This document shows positions 22,701 to 35,416 of a stretch of DNA of 64,000 bases, piece by piece (position 1 is the stretch's first letter; the number at the start of each line of letters is the position of its first letter). The position numbers were made by a program, and so were the translations under genes. This DNA is from Phoebastria nigripes (lineage: Eukaryota > Chordata > Aves > Procellariiformes > Diomedeidae), in assembly GCA_035582835.1 (NCBI GenBank), contig JAYKAV010000678.1, positions 1,271,754-1,335,753 on the forward strand, read 5' to 3'. A model generated the notes under the pieces. It saw only the letters and a list, made by a program, of their open reading frames with translations, did no database searches and had not been told where the DNA came from.

Positions 22701-24099
22701 AATTCTACAGCATTTTTTCACCAGAAATAATGCTGGAGGTCTTTATTTGCAAAAGGTGGTGGTTGCTACTAACACAGTGAAAAATATGCACTAATGGGAG
22801 AAATGGTATAGGTGCAGCTGACCTGTAACAAGTAATATCCCATCTACTTTTCGGGTTGTGTTTTGTGGCTTACTTGGAAAATGTTCTGTTCCTCTAACTG
22901 ATAAAAAAAAAGTACTTGTGGTAGAGACATTTCTTGAAGGTGGACTCTTAGTAACAGAGAAGTCACTCGGCTATTCTGTTTGCTGTTCTGGAGGAAGTGC
23001 TGCTGACAAAGAATGACTTGGGACTAATGCAGGACAAACAGTTTTCCAACATTTATGTATTTAGCGCCTGACATTTTTTATTCACTAAACTTAAACACAA
23101 TACATGAACGTATTGATGGTTTGTTTACCTATAAATTAATTTTGATAATAAGAAAGTCTGAGAATTATTTAAAATGAATTAGCCATCAATTGCACTTTGC
23201 ATTTAAGAACCACTTTTGAGAGTGAAGTACATGGTGAGGGGCAGGGCTGTGTCTTTTACAGTGAAAAATCGTTATTCTTTCCAGAAAAGTGCTACAAAGT
23301 ACAGAAAATGCATACCATGTCTATGAATGCCAGAGATCTTTAGAAGTGCAACAAGTGAATGCATGATTTAACCTTTTCAGTTGAATTATACTTGTGATTG
23401 AAAGAAAGAAACTATCAACTACATGAATTGTGGCATAATGATCCAATAGCTTCGATAATCAGATTAGTAGGCAACATCTGAACATGAAGTGTGGCAGTGC
23501 TTTATCCTTTACAGTCTGAACTTAGTGGAATCTGACTTGCAGATATTTTACATTTTGAAATTTTTATTCCTTTTGCTATTTGCCAGAGAGTTAAAGTTTG
23601 GCTTAGACTTTAAACTTTTTTTCCACAGTATTTTCCCTACCTTAGTCCTTGTTAAGTGTGCTCCAGTCTGTCAAATATATCTTAACCAAAGATATGCATG
23701 TTACATTTGGAGTAATTGAATTGGAGGGGTGGGGGAAGATGATACATGCACCTCTCCCACCAGGTTGTTACGGAATCTTATGGAAACAAGATTTCTCACA
23801 AAAGAACATTCTGATTTACAGTCCTGCTGTGAAGATCACTGTGTTAATATGTGTTTCTTCTCCTTTTCTTCACAAAGCCCATACAGAGGTGTACAGATGT
23901 GTTCTGCAGGAAAATTTTATCCACTCCTAGCTTCTCTCCTTTAGTTTTTGCCTTTGGGAAGTTAATAATGTGCATTTTTAATAAGTGAAATGTGGAGGGT
24001 TAGATGTTTTTCTTCTGGACCTTTTTGCCTTCTATTTCCCTCCCCTAATGCGGACTGTGTTTATTTCTACATGTGACAAGTCTGCAGTCGTGTGTTCTT
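19730..24099. other. Non-coding stretch, nothing firm recognised
   Basis: AT-rich unique DNA with a TG-rich patch at about 21317-21362. At 22188-22255 the start GACCTAATCCTACT and GAAGCCATAGGCTTCAAT loosely recall the palindromic repeat family but no second arm is clear. One unresolved base lies at 20957. Confidence 0.5.
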
Positions 24100-24660
24100 T
24101 CTGAGTTATAATGACTCAGATGTCATAATTAATTTGATGAGCAGGTGGGGGTTATTAGCCTTGTGCTTCACTTGCTAATAGCTGCACAGCTTTTCTAAAG
24201 TACTCTTTCAACTAAGGAGGCATTTCTTCACATAGAATAAACAGTACAGCACAAAAGCCTCAGTTAGATAACTATCCATGGGTTTGAAAAGCTGCCAAGC
24301 AGATGTTGTTATTGGAGCGGGCCCAGACGAGATTGGGCAAGGCAGATGCGAGATGGGGGAGGAGGTTACACACAACCCAGGCGCTTTCGCTGCTGTGGCT
24401 GGAGAATGGGAGGCTGGGAGGTGTCTTCCCATAAACCACATCCATCCTTCACTGGCCTCATGCTCATTCCTCAAGACCCACCCTTTAACTGTAAATAAAC
24501 GAGGAGGAAGCCCCCTCCCCCCACTTTGTCTTAATATCCATGTGGGAATGAAACCGAATGTTCATCCAGCAGTCAGTGACTTCTGGTTTGCATTAAATCG
24601 GCTGTGTGCAATTTTTGAAGGGCCTACAGAGACTTTGCTTCATACCTATCAACATATGTA
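24100..24660. other. CpG-retaining mixed-composition block
   Basis: This block differs from its surroundings: it keeps scattered CpGs (around 24318, 24330, 24349, 24384, 24390, 24502, 24556 and 24600) and lacks long A/T runs. A 127-codon plus-strand frame (24278-24661) has no recognisable domain. The look is that of a conserved non-coding element or regulatory sequence, but this is inference from composition only. Confidence 0.3.
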
Positions 24661-24846
24661 ATGAACATGACTGCACTGACATTTACCAGAACTCTTAGGT
24701 TCTGCTTTATTACTATAAATTAGGTTGTGCAAATTTAAGACAAAATGCTGTTTTGTTTCCTGTCACCTCTCAATATAGTTTTTTTTTTTCCCTGGTGAGA
24801 TTTTTTTCTTCTTTATGAAAAAATTACAAATATCAAATATCAGTCC

Positions 24847-24866
24847 TTTTTTTTTTTTTTTTTTTT
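24847..24866. repeat. Poly-T tract (T20)
   Basis: Twenty consecutive Ts followed by an A-rich run. Simple homopolymer with no attached SINE or retrocopy body recognised on either side. Confidence 0.95.
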
Positions 24867-27800
24867 AAAAAATAAGAAAACACTTAGAAAATCCAGTGGA
24901 TTTGTATGTGAGAGACAAGTAGATTGGACTGAAAAGGGAGCTGATCTGTCTTTTACCCTCTCCAGATTTTTTTTTCCTCTGTGATCTTAGGCTTTTTAGA
25001 ACACATCTCTCTGTCTCTTGCTCTCTCTCGATTAAATTGTATAATCCCATTTTTCTTTGACTTGATCTCAAGCCAGTGGTCTGGGCTTTTACTGCCAAGG
25101 GATAATTTTTGGTAATGGGCTATTAAAACACTTGGAACTTCCATCCTATCTTTCAAATCTGTATATGCATAGATTGTCTTTCTGTGGAGAAAGAAAATCC
25201 CTCGGTTGGCAGAAATCAATGAATTGTATGTATGTATGTATAGTATAAATTACTTAAAAGAAATAGATGCTTGTTAAACTAAATACAGCATAAAAATATC
25301 ACAAGACCCAGGTGACTGTACTTCATAAAAGATGATGTTATGAGACTCTTGCTTCTACATTTTATTTGTTACTTGCAATGATAGTTTGTCAATTCTTATG
25401 CAGACCGACATGGTACATGCAGACAAGGGGTTGTTCTACAGTCTCCTTAACCACGGAAATTTACTGGTACATGGCAAGATGTACAAGTCATTTGACCTGC
25501 CATTTAAAATGTTGTTAATACTAGTTTTAAAAGGACAGACAGCTTAAAGCATATCCATATAGTCTATACAAATATGCACACTTAAGTATTTGGTATGTTT
25601 GACTTGTGAACTTCATTAGCCTTCTTCATTAAGTATTGTAAGAGTCATAAAAGCTCAAAGCAAGAGTTTATTTACCAGGATGTTCTTTTTATTAGCTTAG
25701 ATTTGATTTTTCAGTCTAAACACAGTAGGCTTACATGCTTCACAAGATAGCAAAGTGCTAATGACTTCCCAAATTCAAACATTCATTTTTCATTTCATCA
25801 ATGAAATGAAGCTCCTTGCTGCAGTGGTCTAAGAATTTTTTTTCCTTAATCTTAACAATGTTGTTTTTCATTGTGCTCCTTCATCAAGTCCATGGAAGCT
25901 TGCCGACCTGCTAGAAACTGTATCCCTTTAGGATTTGTATAGCTATGGTCTGGTATAATACAATTAAAAAAAAGAGAACAGAATGCAGAAATGTTTCAAA
26001 ATTCAAGTAATCAAATACTTTTAGGAGAGAACAGGAAGGCACAGCTTCTATATGTCTTCATGGGGCAAACAGGCTGACCCAGAAACATTCATTTTGTCAC
26101 TTTTCTTGTTGCTCCAAGAAGCTGAGGTTGTAAGACTCTCCATATGTCAATTCCTACCTTCAGGCATTAGTTCCATTTTATCCCACTTGTTTTTCTCCCT
26201 TGATTGACAAGTATCAGCTGTGAACATCGAGATGTTGGTCCTTCAGCTGTGTTCCAAAATAGTGCTACTTTCATGTCTCATTCAGATGCATGCATAGGAT
26301 TAACACCTGTCTTCTGTCCAGGCCTGATTAAAAAAAAAAACCAACAAAACCCCACATATCTACCAATAGAAAAATATGGTGGCAAACCAAGCAATTCACA
26401 TTTTTTCAGTAAAAAAAAAAAAAAAAAAAAAATTCTCAGATTGTTTGCTAGGACAAAAAGAAGGTCAGCCTGCAAAGGATATTTACTAAAAACTTTAATG
26501 CTAAGGGCCTTGTACAGTTTCATTCTGGCCTTTTTACCATCTTACCTGTTTTGAAGTTGGTGACAATTTTGTCTGGAAAGGAACGAAATGAAAATTAAAA
26601 AAAGACATTATTTGGTTAGTTTATATTTAAGACTTTCTAAAACACTGAATGATTAGCTGTATATTTATTTGCAGCATGGTTTCTTGTTTTCCTGATGGTC
26701 TTTCAATTTCTCAGCTGCACAGTATGTCATAATCATGGAAGAAAAAATTAAGTCAAAAGAGCTTTAAGGTACATTAAAATAATTTTAACAGTCCCTAGGG
26801 TACCAATCTGATGGCTCAGCACTCTTCCAAGGAAAAAACAAGAGAGGTTAACTTGAGTGTGAACTAAAACGTTCCTTAGCATGTAGAAGTCCAACTCCTT
26901 TTCATTACATTTTATTATATTTATCCAAGGTGGCTGTAACCATCCCTGTAATAGATTTGAACAATGCAAATAATAGCATATGGAGCTGGTGATCAATGGA
27001 GACACTTCTCTGATGTTATCATCCTTGTCTCTTGTAAGAGTTCCTGACATATTTCATACAAAACCTAAAACCTTCTTCACTTATAAAAATCGCAGGTACA
27101 ATGGGAGAGATGGAATATAATAGCAAAAAAAATCACTGACATTGAGCAGTCTGGACTGGTTCATATGTTTGTTCCTTTATGTCTTCTAAGTTGTCCAAAT
27201 ATAAAGCTTCATGGAACAAAGAATAATAATCACACGTACAAGCATGAGAAACAGTGACCTTGAAAAGTAACTGATAATAGACAACGGAGAGTAAGATGAA
27301 TGTAGTAACAAGTGTGAATTGCTTATACGTAAATAGGAAAATCCTAAACAAGAGGCTTGTGGTATTTTGGCTGTCTGGTCCAGAAGCAGTCACTGATGCT
27401 AGTCTTTGTTCTAACATATGTGCTTCAAGAAGAACAATTTTTAAATGCTTTGATGAACACTGCTTGCAGTAACAGTTTACCAGCTAGTTAAAGCCAACCT
27501 TGAATCAGAAGGATTTTGAAGGGGGCAAAATAGTTAACTAGATTTTCGCTAACTTTTTTTTTTTTTTTTTCTGGCATTATTCTCCAGTTCGTATTTCCAT
27601 CTGGGACCAGAAATGCTGAAATACCGCAAGTCAGTCAATTTTTACACTATTTCTGCTCCAGTTGGAGAAAGAAAGTATTGGCTTGATCTCATAAGATTCC
27701 TAGTCCAACATTTCCTGAAATATCTTCTTATGAGGCAAGGGCCAGATCTACAACAAAAACTTCTGCCAGTTGAATAATGCTGGCTAGAGGCTGTGACTTT

Positions 27801-29699
27801 TTGCAGCAAAACTGTAGCCTGTGCTCAGTTCAGCTGCAGAAACGTTTGTGTTGGAGTCATCTGTTGTTCTGTTGCACTTCCCTAGGTTAGATCAGGCTTC
27901 AGATAAGATACTGCTCCTTACTTACCTTTCTTCAGTAAGTCCTGAGAATCAAGCACTTTACTCTGTTCCATGTATTTTTAAGTTGATATGCAATCAACTG
28001 AATTAATCGCTGCAAAAGAATACAGAATATGATCATAACAGAAACACTGATAATTTGTGATATCCACAAAACAGTGTAAAGTCATAAGAATCTGTGTATC
28101 AGTATTATTTCAAAGGAATGGACAGTTACCTTTTCTCAGTGCCATTACCATCTACAGGGAAAGCTTTGTGTTTTTGACCTATACGTTTACTAGCCCTGTA
28201 GTACTTTCAATTACTTTATTTCTCTTTATAATATTACACAGATATTCAGATTCTGATTTCATTAACTTCTTGAAATGTGTGAGTTGGCAAATAGCTGATA
28301 TCTAGATATTTCAAAATGCCTGTATGTTTTTGAAAATCCTAGCCTCAATCCTTTCCCATAATGTTTTTCCAGCAGCCATCCTATGCTATGTAACATAACT
28401 AAAAGTGAGGTAGACTCCTGTGTTTGACTGTACATAAAGTTGGAAGAAGTGCAAAGACTCCCTGTTATCCCATGCCAGGGTGGACCACTTCATCATAGAG
28501 TCCAAGAATCCAGAGATACAAATCTGTCCAGAATCCCAATGTACAAGTACTGAGTAGAGCTAGAATATCTGTGGTCTTCAGTCTTCCCAAGAAGCAGGGT
28601 CCCCTGAGACAGGCTACAATACACAGTTCCCTCGAAGTCATACAAATCCCCCAACAGAGGCAGTACTTTAATAGTTTAATTTGATTCTAGGTATTCATGA
28701 TATAGGACCTCAATGCATAAATTCTTTATTTTATATTTGCTAAAGAAACTGCTGCTTTTTGTGTGTGTGTGTGTATTACTGGCTTGTGTGATTTAGCTAG
28801 TTTTTTACTGTACATTGTTCCCTTTACACCTATTTTATGTTGTGTTACTACCATGTATAGTTGGCTTCTTGCCAGCGTTCTCAAAAGCACATTTACAGAG
28901 GCAAATCACCTTACGGTGAGTCAAGTGTGCTGCCTGCTTCTGAAGACTTGATGGGCAGTATGAGAACAAGATTTCTGCATGGCCTTTTTACTTCGCATGG
29001 TACTGGGCAGAGTTTATTGGAGGAAGGCATTTTCCTAGTCACAGCACTGGAAGGAGTCGCAAAGGAGCCTCCCTTCTTAAGGGGCAGAGGACATTATGTG
29101 TATGTCTACTGTAGGCCTTCTTAGAGTGCATCTAAGGTGAGAAGCAAAGCCTCCATTCATCATGGAAATGTTAAAATCTGACCTTGTCTTTTCCATATTG
29201 CTGTGGAGAAGGTAGGCAGAAAGAGAGATATGCAACTGTAAGTTAGCTGAGCACTGTTCCAAATCCCAAACACTCCTTAATAAACTGAATTATGAAGTGT
29301 CTCTTGGGATAAGAAGAGTGGCTTAGGCTTCTGCTTCAAGCAGCTGGACAGAAAATGAGACTGCTCAACTTCTTTTGGGCCCAGAAGTTTGTCAGTCAGA
29401 ATCGTTGCAAAGACAAATCCCTTAAGAGGCTAAACGCTGTCACTGTACCCTGTGAAGACCCATATTAGATATCAAGCTTGGCTACTATTTGTTGTCTGTT
29501 TGGCAGTGATCTGGAAAGATATTTTCAGGTCTTGTCGCAAATAAAGACTTTTGCTGTATTCATGTTACTACAAATCTAAAATGTCTGAATTAAAGGTGCA
29601 GTTGCTTTCTTTTTCTTTTTCTTAAAAGGTTCATTCTTTTTTTTATTCTAAGTGGAGCTGGTAACACTGTTAAGAGTCAAGGTAGCCAGGATCTTCCCA
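24867..29699. other. Non-coding stretch with homopolymers
   Basis: AT-rich unique DNA. It contains A22 at 26411-26432, T17 at 27554-27570, short TATG repeats at 25225-25241 and (GT)7 at 28761-28774. The fragment GGGCCAGATCTACAAC near 27739 recalls the ends of old palindromic repeats but is too short to call. No gene or RNA recognised. Confidence 0.55.
26411..26432. repeat. Poly-A tract (A22)
   Basis: Twenty-two consecutive As. No upstream retrocopy is recognisable and no flanking duplication was seen, so it is a simple tract and not the tail of a processed pseudogene. Confidence 0.95.
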
Positions 29700-30044
29700 T
29701 TACAAGTATGCTTCCTGTTGCTGTAGAACTTGGCCAAGCTTTACTTCTTTGAGCTTTGACTTTTCCATGCAGAGTGTCACCTGGAGCTGAATTTTATTAT
29801 AAAGTTTCAGCAAAACTGGGCTAGACATTCCTAAAAATGAGATTAAACCAAAATATCCTGGATTGTAATAAATGCATCTTACAGCTGTTCTATTGAGAAG
29901 GTTTGGTGCCTCCATGTTTTTGAGCAAAGTCTTGAAATTTGGCATAGATGTCATTCTGGTGTCAGGGGATGCCTGTTGCTGTTCTTGTGAAAAAATGCCT
30001 GAATGTGGCCAAGTTATAAGCCTTTGCAAAGGCTCAGTTTGCAC
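29700..30044 (-). other. Minus-strand 114-codon open region, possibly old repeat
   Basis: An uninterrupted frame from an ATG at 30044 to a stop ending at 29700 has mixed, soluble-looking composition and no recognised domain. The DNA (for example ATGCCAAATTTCAAGACTTT and TCCAGGTGACACTCTGCATG on minus) gives an impression of a dispersed old amniote repeat, but I cannot name it. A perfect 16-bp palindrome sits at its 5' end. Coding status is doubtful. Confidence 0.25.
30019..30034. repeat. Perfect 16-bp palindrome
   Basis: AGCCTTTGCAAAGGCT reads the same on both strands. Its core, CTTTGCAAAG, could serve as a dimeric transcription-factor site, but no function is shown. Confidence 0.9.
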
Positions 30045-32105
30045 ATGTTAACTTACAGTCACATCAGACTTCAGTGAACAAATTCCTTGGAAGGTGCCAT
30101 CTGCTTTGAGCATGTTCCAGTCCAGGAACAGCGCTGGACTTGCTGCAGTTTTTGCTACCAGCTCTCGGGGTCCTCTTTGGAGTTAAGAGGAGGAATACAT
30201 TCCCTCTTGTTGTCTCAGTTCTTCCTCAAATAGGCACTTGAGGAGAAAAGCTGTTGGATTTTAATATAGGGGGGACAAGGGGTTACTTCAGAGAAGTAGA
30301 AGAATGGTAATAAACTAGGATAAAGAAGAATAAGTTACTTGTAAACATTATTTTGGTACATTATATAGGTACATACTATGTAATGATATTGGATTTATTA
30401 ATTGATATGATACAGCTTTAGAAAATGAGTGTCTTTTTTAGGATCATTTTAAGTGAGGGAACAAGAAACCATTTTTGGCTTGCTGAAATGGCAGTAGTGA
30501 ATGGAGGAAATGAACAAACCTCAGCTATTTCTCCTTGCCTCTCTTAGGCATTATTTCTTTCTTCTTTGAAATGAAAACGATAGTGAAGCCATAGAGCTAT
30601 GAAGTATTTTTTAGATCTGATACTGGTGTGGTCAGCAGCCATTAGTCATTAGACAATCAGAAGTTGCTGGTTTCTTTTCTGAGGCAAGTGCCTTTCTCTG
30701 GTAAAGGTATGAAGAAAGATAAGCTCCCTAGTAACACAAAATCAAACCCTAATTTCTTCAAAGTGTTTTGATCACATCATAAAAGTTGAGTTAGTTTAGG
30801 TTATCTTCAGAAACCTGCTGTGAATGGCAGTATTGGTGTGCAGAGGTTGGTATGACAGTGTGCTGTAACTCTAAAAATTAGTCAGTCTGAGAAAGGAGAG
30901 TTCTCTGTTTGTGTCTGAGCAACACAGTGTAAAATATCTTTGTCTGGTTTCCACCCTATCAACTTGCAAACTTAGCTTGAGTTGTTATAGCTGCATGGGG
31001 GTTGTTCCTTCTCATCTGTTAGCAGTAACAAATATTCTATAGGCCAAACCATGTCCTCAATTGCACTTTTGCTGTGAGTCAATCTGCACAGGTGTGCAAC
31101 TTTAATAAACAAATGTAGCTGTAATAGAAGGGCTAGAATCTATTTCTCATGCTCTCTTAACTGTATAAGCTCTTCAAAGCTAATCAAAGTAAAAGTCTCT
31201 TTTAGTTTCCAAAATGAGTAGGTTGGCCCTGGATAAGCATGTTGCTGGTGTTTTAATAATGAATCTACCATTTTTTTTACAAATTTTCATAGTAGTCTTT
31301 TCAAATTTTTTTGTAATTACTTATTCCTTTGGCCGTTTTTGAAGGTGAAGTCCCCACACCAATGTCCATCACTCTCCAATTTATTTAGCAAAACTTTTCT
31401 TAATAGACTAAAAAAAATGTGTTCATACAAATTACTAAATGTACGTATTTACATAAATTTGTCTGACCACATTTTTGCAGTTATTCATATTTCTTCAGAG
31501 TATCACTCAGACTTTTATATTTGGATTACACAGGAAAACCATTCTGGTCAAGTCTGGTATCTACAGATTGCTTTCATAAACACTTTGCATGAAGAAGAAT
31601 GACAGATTTGGGCCTTTGACCTTTTTGCAGTTAATCACTATGTAACATATGTATATCTACAGTAGTTTATCCCTATAGATTTAGTATGTCCCCATAAACT
31701 TATCTTACATAGCTCATCACTGAGATCTTAATTATTGGTTGAACTACAGTCTAATTGACTAAACTGGCATTGTTAGTTTTAGTCAGTAATGATTTTTCTT
31801 AGGAGAGCTGTAGACTCCTGCTGCCTACATTTTCTGCACTGAGTTTGATGATGAAGCCACTGTGGTGTACATACCTACCTAGCAATCAATACCGAACTCA
31901 AACTTTTACATGAAAGATTATCACAATTTTAGTCACAGATATTTTTTTCTTTGTGTTTCTGAAAAGGCTAAAAGCTTCTGCCCTAAATAAGATTGAAGCC
32001 TCTAGTAGTAATGCCCACTTGCTGTGTTATGGTGCACAGAATTACCTGGATAAAAATTGTAATTGTTCACAGAAATCAATAAATTGAAGGAGTTGTCAAA
32101 GACTT
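30045..32105. other. Non-coding stretch, nothing recognised
   Basis: AT-rich unique DNA without recognisable gene, RNA or repeat family. Confidence 0.6.
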
Positions 32106-32129
32106 CCCCCCCCCCCCCCCTTTTTTTTT
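32106..32129. repeat. C15-T9 homopolymer junction
   Basis: Fifteen Cs are followed directly by nine Ts, a 24-bp all-pyrimidine strand. Such runs are also typical places for length errors in sequencing. Confidence 0.95.
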
Positions 32130-35100
32130 CTTTTTGTTTTGTCTGGCATTAGACCATTACATCATGTATTGCATTTTTTGAAAGAAAAAGCAAAATGCGT
32201 GAAAAAATTTTTAAGGACAGTTTTCTTGCTCAGTTGGCACCTTGTGGAAGACTCCGGCTCACAAGGGGCTTGTGAGTAGTTTAGTGGTACCAGCTAGAAG
32301 TGAGACCTGATCCATCATGGTCATGGAAATTTTATAAAAAATCCACCTTGGTTGTGGAGCCTGAATGTTCAAATACCTTTGTAGGCTCCATACAATGAGC
32401 ATGTAAAGAAGGAGATACTTAACAAAAATAAATAAGATTTTTCTTCTAAGTTTTCTTCTTCTTCTAACACTAAAAAAAAAAATTCTTTCTCGAAGAAGCT
32501 TTCCAGATGTTTAAATAATATAGTCCAGTTCCTATATGAGGTAGTTGTGAAAGAACTTGGGAAAAAATTACTTTTGAACCCCTACTGTGTAACAGTTTGA
32601 GACCCTTGACATAGAAACATCTTTAATGGATGTCTGGTTTGATTTTCACATTGATGTTGTAGTATCTTGAAAGTACAGTTCTTGAAAATGGGAGATAGCA
32701 GTTTTAAAAAGAGCTTTGCTTTTATACTTTCCGAGACAGTGACCAGTAAAAGGGTGTGAGGGTGAAATTACAGCTTCAGATGTGCTTTTTATTACACTTT
32801 GGGAAGTTCACTGCTGCCTGTGGCACATAATATGTGAGGGGCTTGTCCTTCCATAACTCTTGGCTGTACAGGGTAGGTTGTGGACAACTGCCCTGATTTG
32901 TCTTGCAAAGCAGCATGAGCCTGGTTGCACAGATTGCCCAGCAGAGTACACAGAGGGTGTGTGCTTGCACCGAACTGGCATTTACCCTTTGAGTATTTGA
33001 GGTTATTTTACACTGTGCTATTCTGAGTCCTGATCTTCCCCCAGCCCTGTCCTGCCCCCCATCCTCCACTCTCTCCTTACCATCTTTGATCCTGGCAACA
33101 AAAGTTCATTCCATAGCTCAGGTCAGACAGAAATGATGCATTGCATCACAGCTGCTTTTATGAAAGTGTTTATTTCATATCTGAAATGTTTTTATATACA
33201 TTTGCTCTGCTATGACTTGCAGGAGGAGAAAGAAAGCAGTTTTACTGGAGGCAAAACAGCCACCTGTGAAAANTAATTGCGTAGGTTGTGTTGTGCTGGT
33301 ATCTCTGGGAATGATCCATCAGGAAGAAAGTAAATATCCTTAATCTGCTAGGAGATCACCTGTATGCCAAAATGATCTCCTTTATCAAAGTGGTGATTGA
33401 AATATCCCTTCAGATTTGCGGTGGTATGTGTATGGGGGGAAGGAAGGGAAGGAAGCATAACTCCTGTAGAGGCAGGTGCCTCATCCCAGCAAAGCGTATA
33501 GACAAATGAAAAATGATGAACTTGAGAGGCTCTAACTAAATTGTCTCATTAAAGACTGTAATTTAATATGCTTGGTATCCAGTTACTTTCAAAGAAGAAT
33601 TTCAAGAGACCAGGCTGGTCTTCAGCTTTGTCTTTTTTTCCTCAGTAAGATGAGGCTTGCAGTGTCAAGTTATGCCCCTGTCCTCACTCCTGCCACAAAG
33701 TTCTGCTCTCCATCAGCTCTCCAAACATCTTGCAGTAGACTTAAAAAGAAAAACCGGTTAAAAAATGTAGAGCTCTAAGGCACTTCAGCTGCCTGCCACC
33801 TCTGGGTGTGTTGTTCATACAGTCCTGTGAAAGCCTGCCATGGAACTGTTAAAAAAATCATCCGTGCATTTCTTCAAGGCACGGACAGGAACAACTGCTT
33901 TGTTTCTGCTACGTGCTGTGCTCCTCGGTGGCTGCTGAGGACTTGCTGCTCCTGGTCTCCCCGCTCCCCAGACTGCACCTAGGATGCTGCTTGGCTTACT
34001 GAAACACCAAAAGCCAGGGTGTTCGACGGACAGGATTATTTCAGTCCTGTGGTCTGACTGTCTCTTCATTCCAAGATTAGGTCACTTTTTCCCCTCGTTT
34101 TTTGACCTTCAGTTTCATTGTGCCTTAGAGACTGACCAGTCCAAGAAATGACCGTTTTTCTGCAGCAACATGGAAACTTGCTACTGACTCCGTTCCTGTG
34201 ATTCGTGACCACTGTGTAGAGTTTTCAGGCAGCCCTTCNCCCACAGCTTTTCCATCCCTATTGTTTACCTATTTTTGAAAATTTGAAAGGGAGGTTGTGG
34301 GGACCCCATGGAGGAAATGATAATTAACTGCTTTTCTGACCTGCTTGTATGAATGGGGTATTTGACTGATATTTCACTACAGCTTAATCCTTGCTATATG
34401 GACTCAGTGAAAGTAAAGTACCTTACAGCAAGTTACAAATGTAAAAACATTTTGCAGCTCTGTGTTTTAAGCAAAATATAAAAACATGTTTCCCCCACCC
34501 CCTTCCTTAATCTTAACATCAATTTAACAAAGTTAATGTTGGAATTTTGGGGAAAAAATATCAGCTGATAAAGAAACAACTGAATCAAAGGGCTGGGCTT
34601 GTCCTGTGGCATGTATTGTGGTTTCTAGTATTCAAAAATGGAGAATAACAGGGTATTTAGTAACAACACACAGCCTCTGTATGAAATGCATATATTGAAC
34701 ACTGAACACTGTTAGGAATGAATACCCAGAGGAACCAAAACTAGAGTGACCTTGAAATCTGGAATTGTATTATATACCACTAATTAAATTAATCTTATCT
34801 TTGGGATTGACAGCAGTGGATATAAGTAGCAAGAGGAAGATGTCAAAATGACAGATTGTATACAGTATTGAGAGATTTCGTAACATATGGGACCAGATGA
34901 AGTCATGGAACAAGTTGTTAGTGGTAGTGAAGATCACGTTTCATTAAAAATGTACGTTTTTCAATAGATGAATCTGACTGCCTTGTACAGTTACCGGAGG
35001 TAAACCGAGGTACAACAATTAGCTTACATGGAATTTGAGAGAATGCTGAAATCTTGAATGCCAGCTCCATGCTTTGCATCGTGTATATTCAGATTTCCAA

Positions 35101-35278
35101 AAGATTTGCCCAAAGTGTTTGGATTTAATTTGTCAGTCATGAGTGATGGTTTTGCTTAGTTTGTATATAGTGTAGCTATTGTAGTGTGCTTTTCCCAAGA
35201 ATAAGTGCCATTACTCTGAAAAACATCCATCATCAGTTGGTCTCTGATACCATGTGATACGGTATACCTTTTTAACAG
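32130..35278. other. Non-coding stretch with one clear hairpin
   Basis: AT-rich unique DNA. At 33350-33381 AGGAGATCA and TGATCTCCT form a perfect 9-bp inverted repeat around a 14-nt loop. A GGAA-rich patch lies near 33436-33458. Unresolved bases lie at 33273 and 34239. No exon recognised. Confidence 0.55.
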
Positions 35279-35416
35279 GATTTAGAAGAATATACACTAC
35301 AAGCCCAGCTGCCACCAGGTGGAAGAGTACTGAACCTGAATGACAAAAAAGATGCCTCCCCCCAAATCAAAGAAACCGTGTGTTGCTTTTCTTCTTGTGT
35401 CTTGCAAATTAAATGA
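35279..35416 (+). other. Candidate 3' coding exon (weak)
   Basis: An acceptor-like TACCTTTTTAACAG ends at 35278. In phase with the next base a 45-codon frame runs to a TGA at 35414-35416. It begins DLEEYTLQAQLPPGGR and continues with charged, low-hydrophobicity residues, then a short Cys-rich tail. The first 30 codons look more protein-like than most frames here. There is no donor-supported internal exon alternative that I trust, although a GT follows CACCAG at about 35319. I do not recognise the protein. Chance open frames of this length are common, so this is only a candidate. Confidence 0.2.

Noticed and set aside
26390..26432. A22 tract as tail of a processed pseudogene
   Set aside because: No upstream coding-like or SINE body and no flanking duplication.
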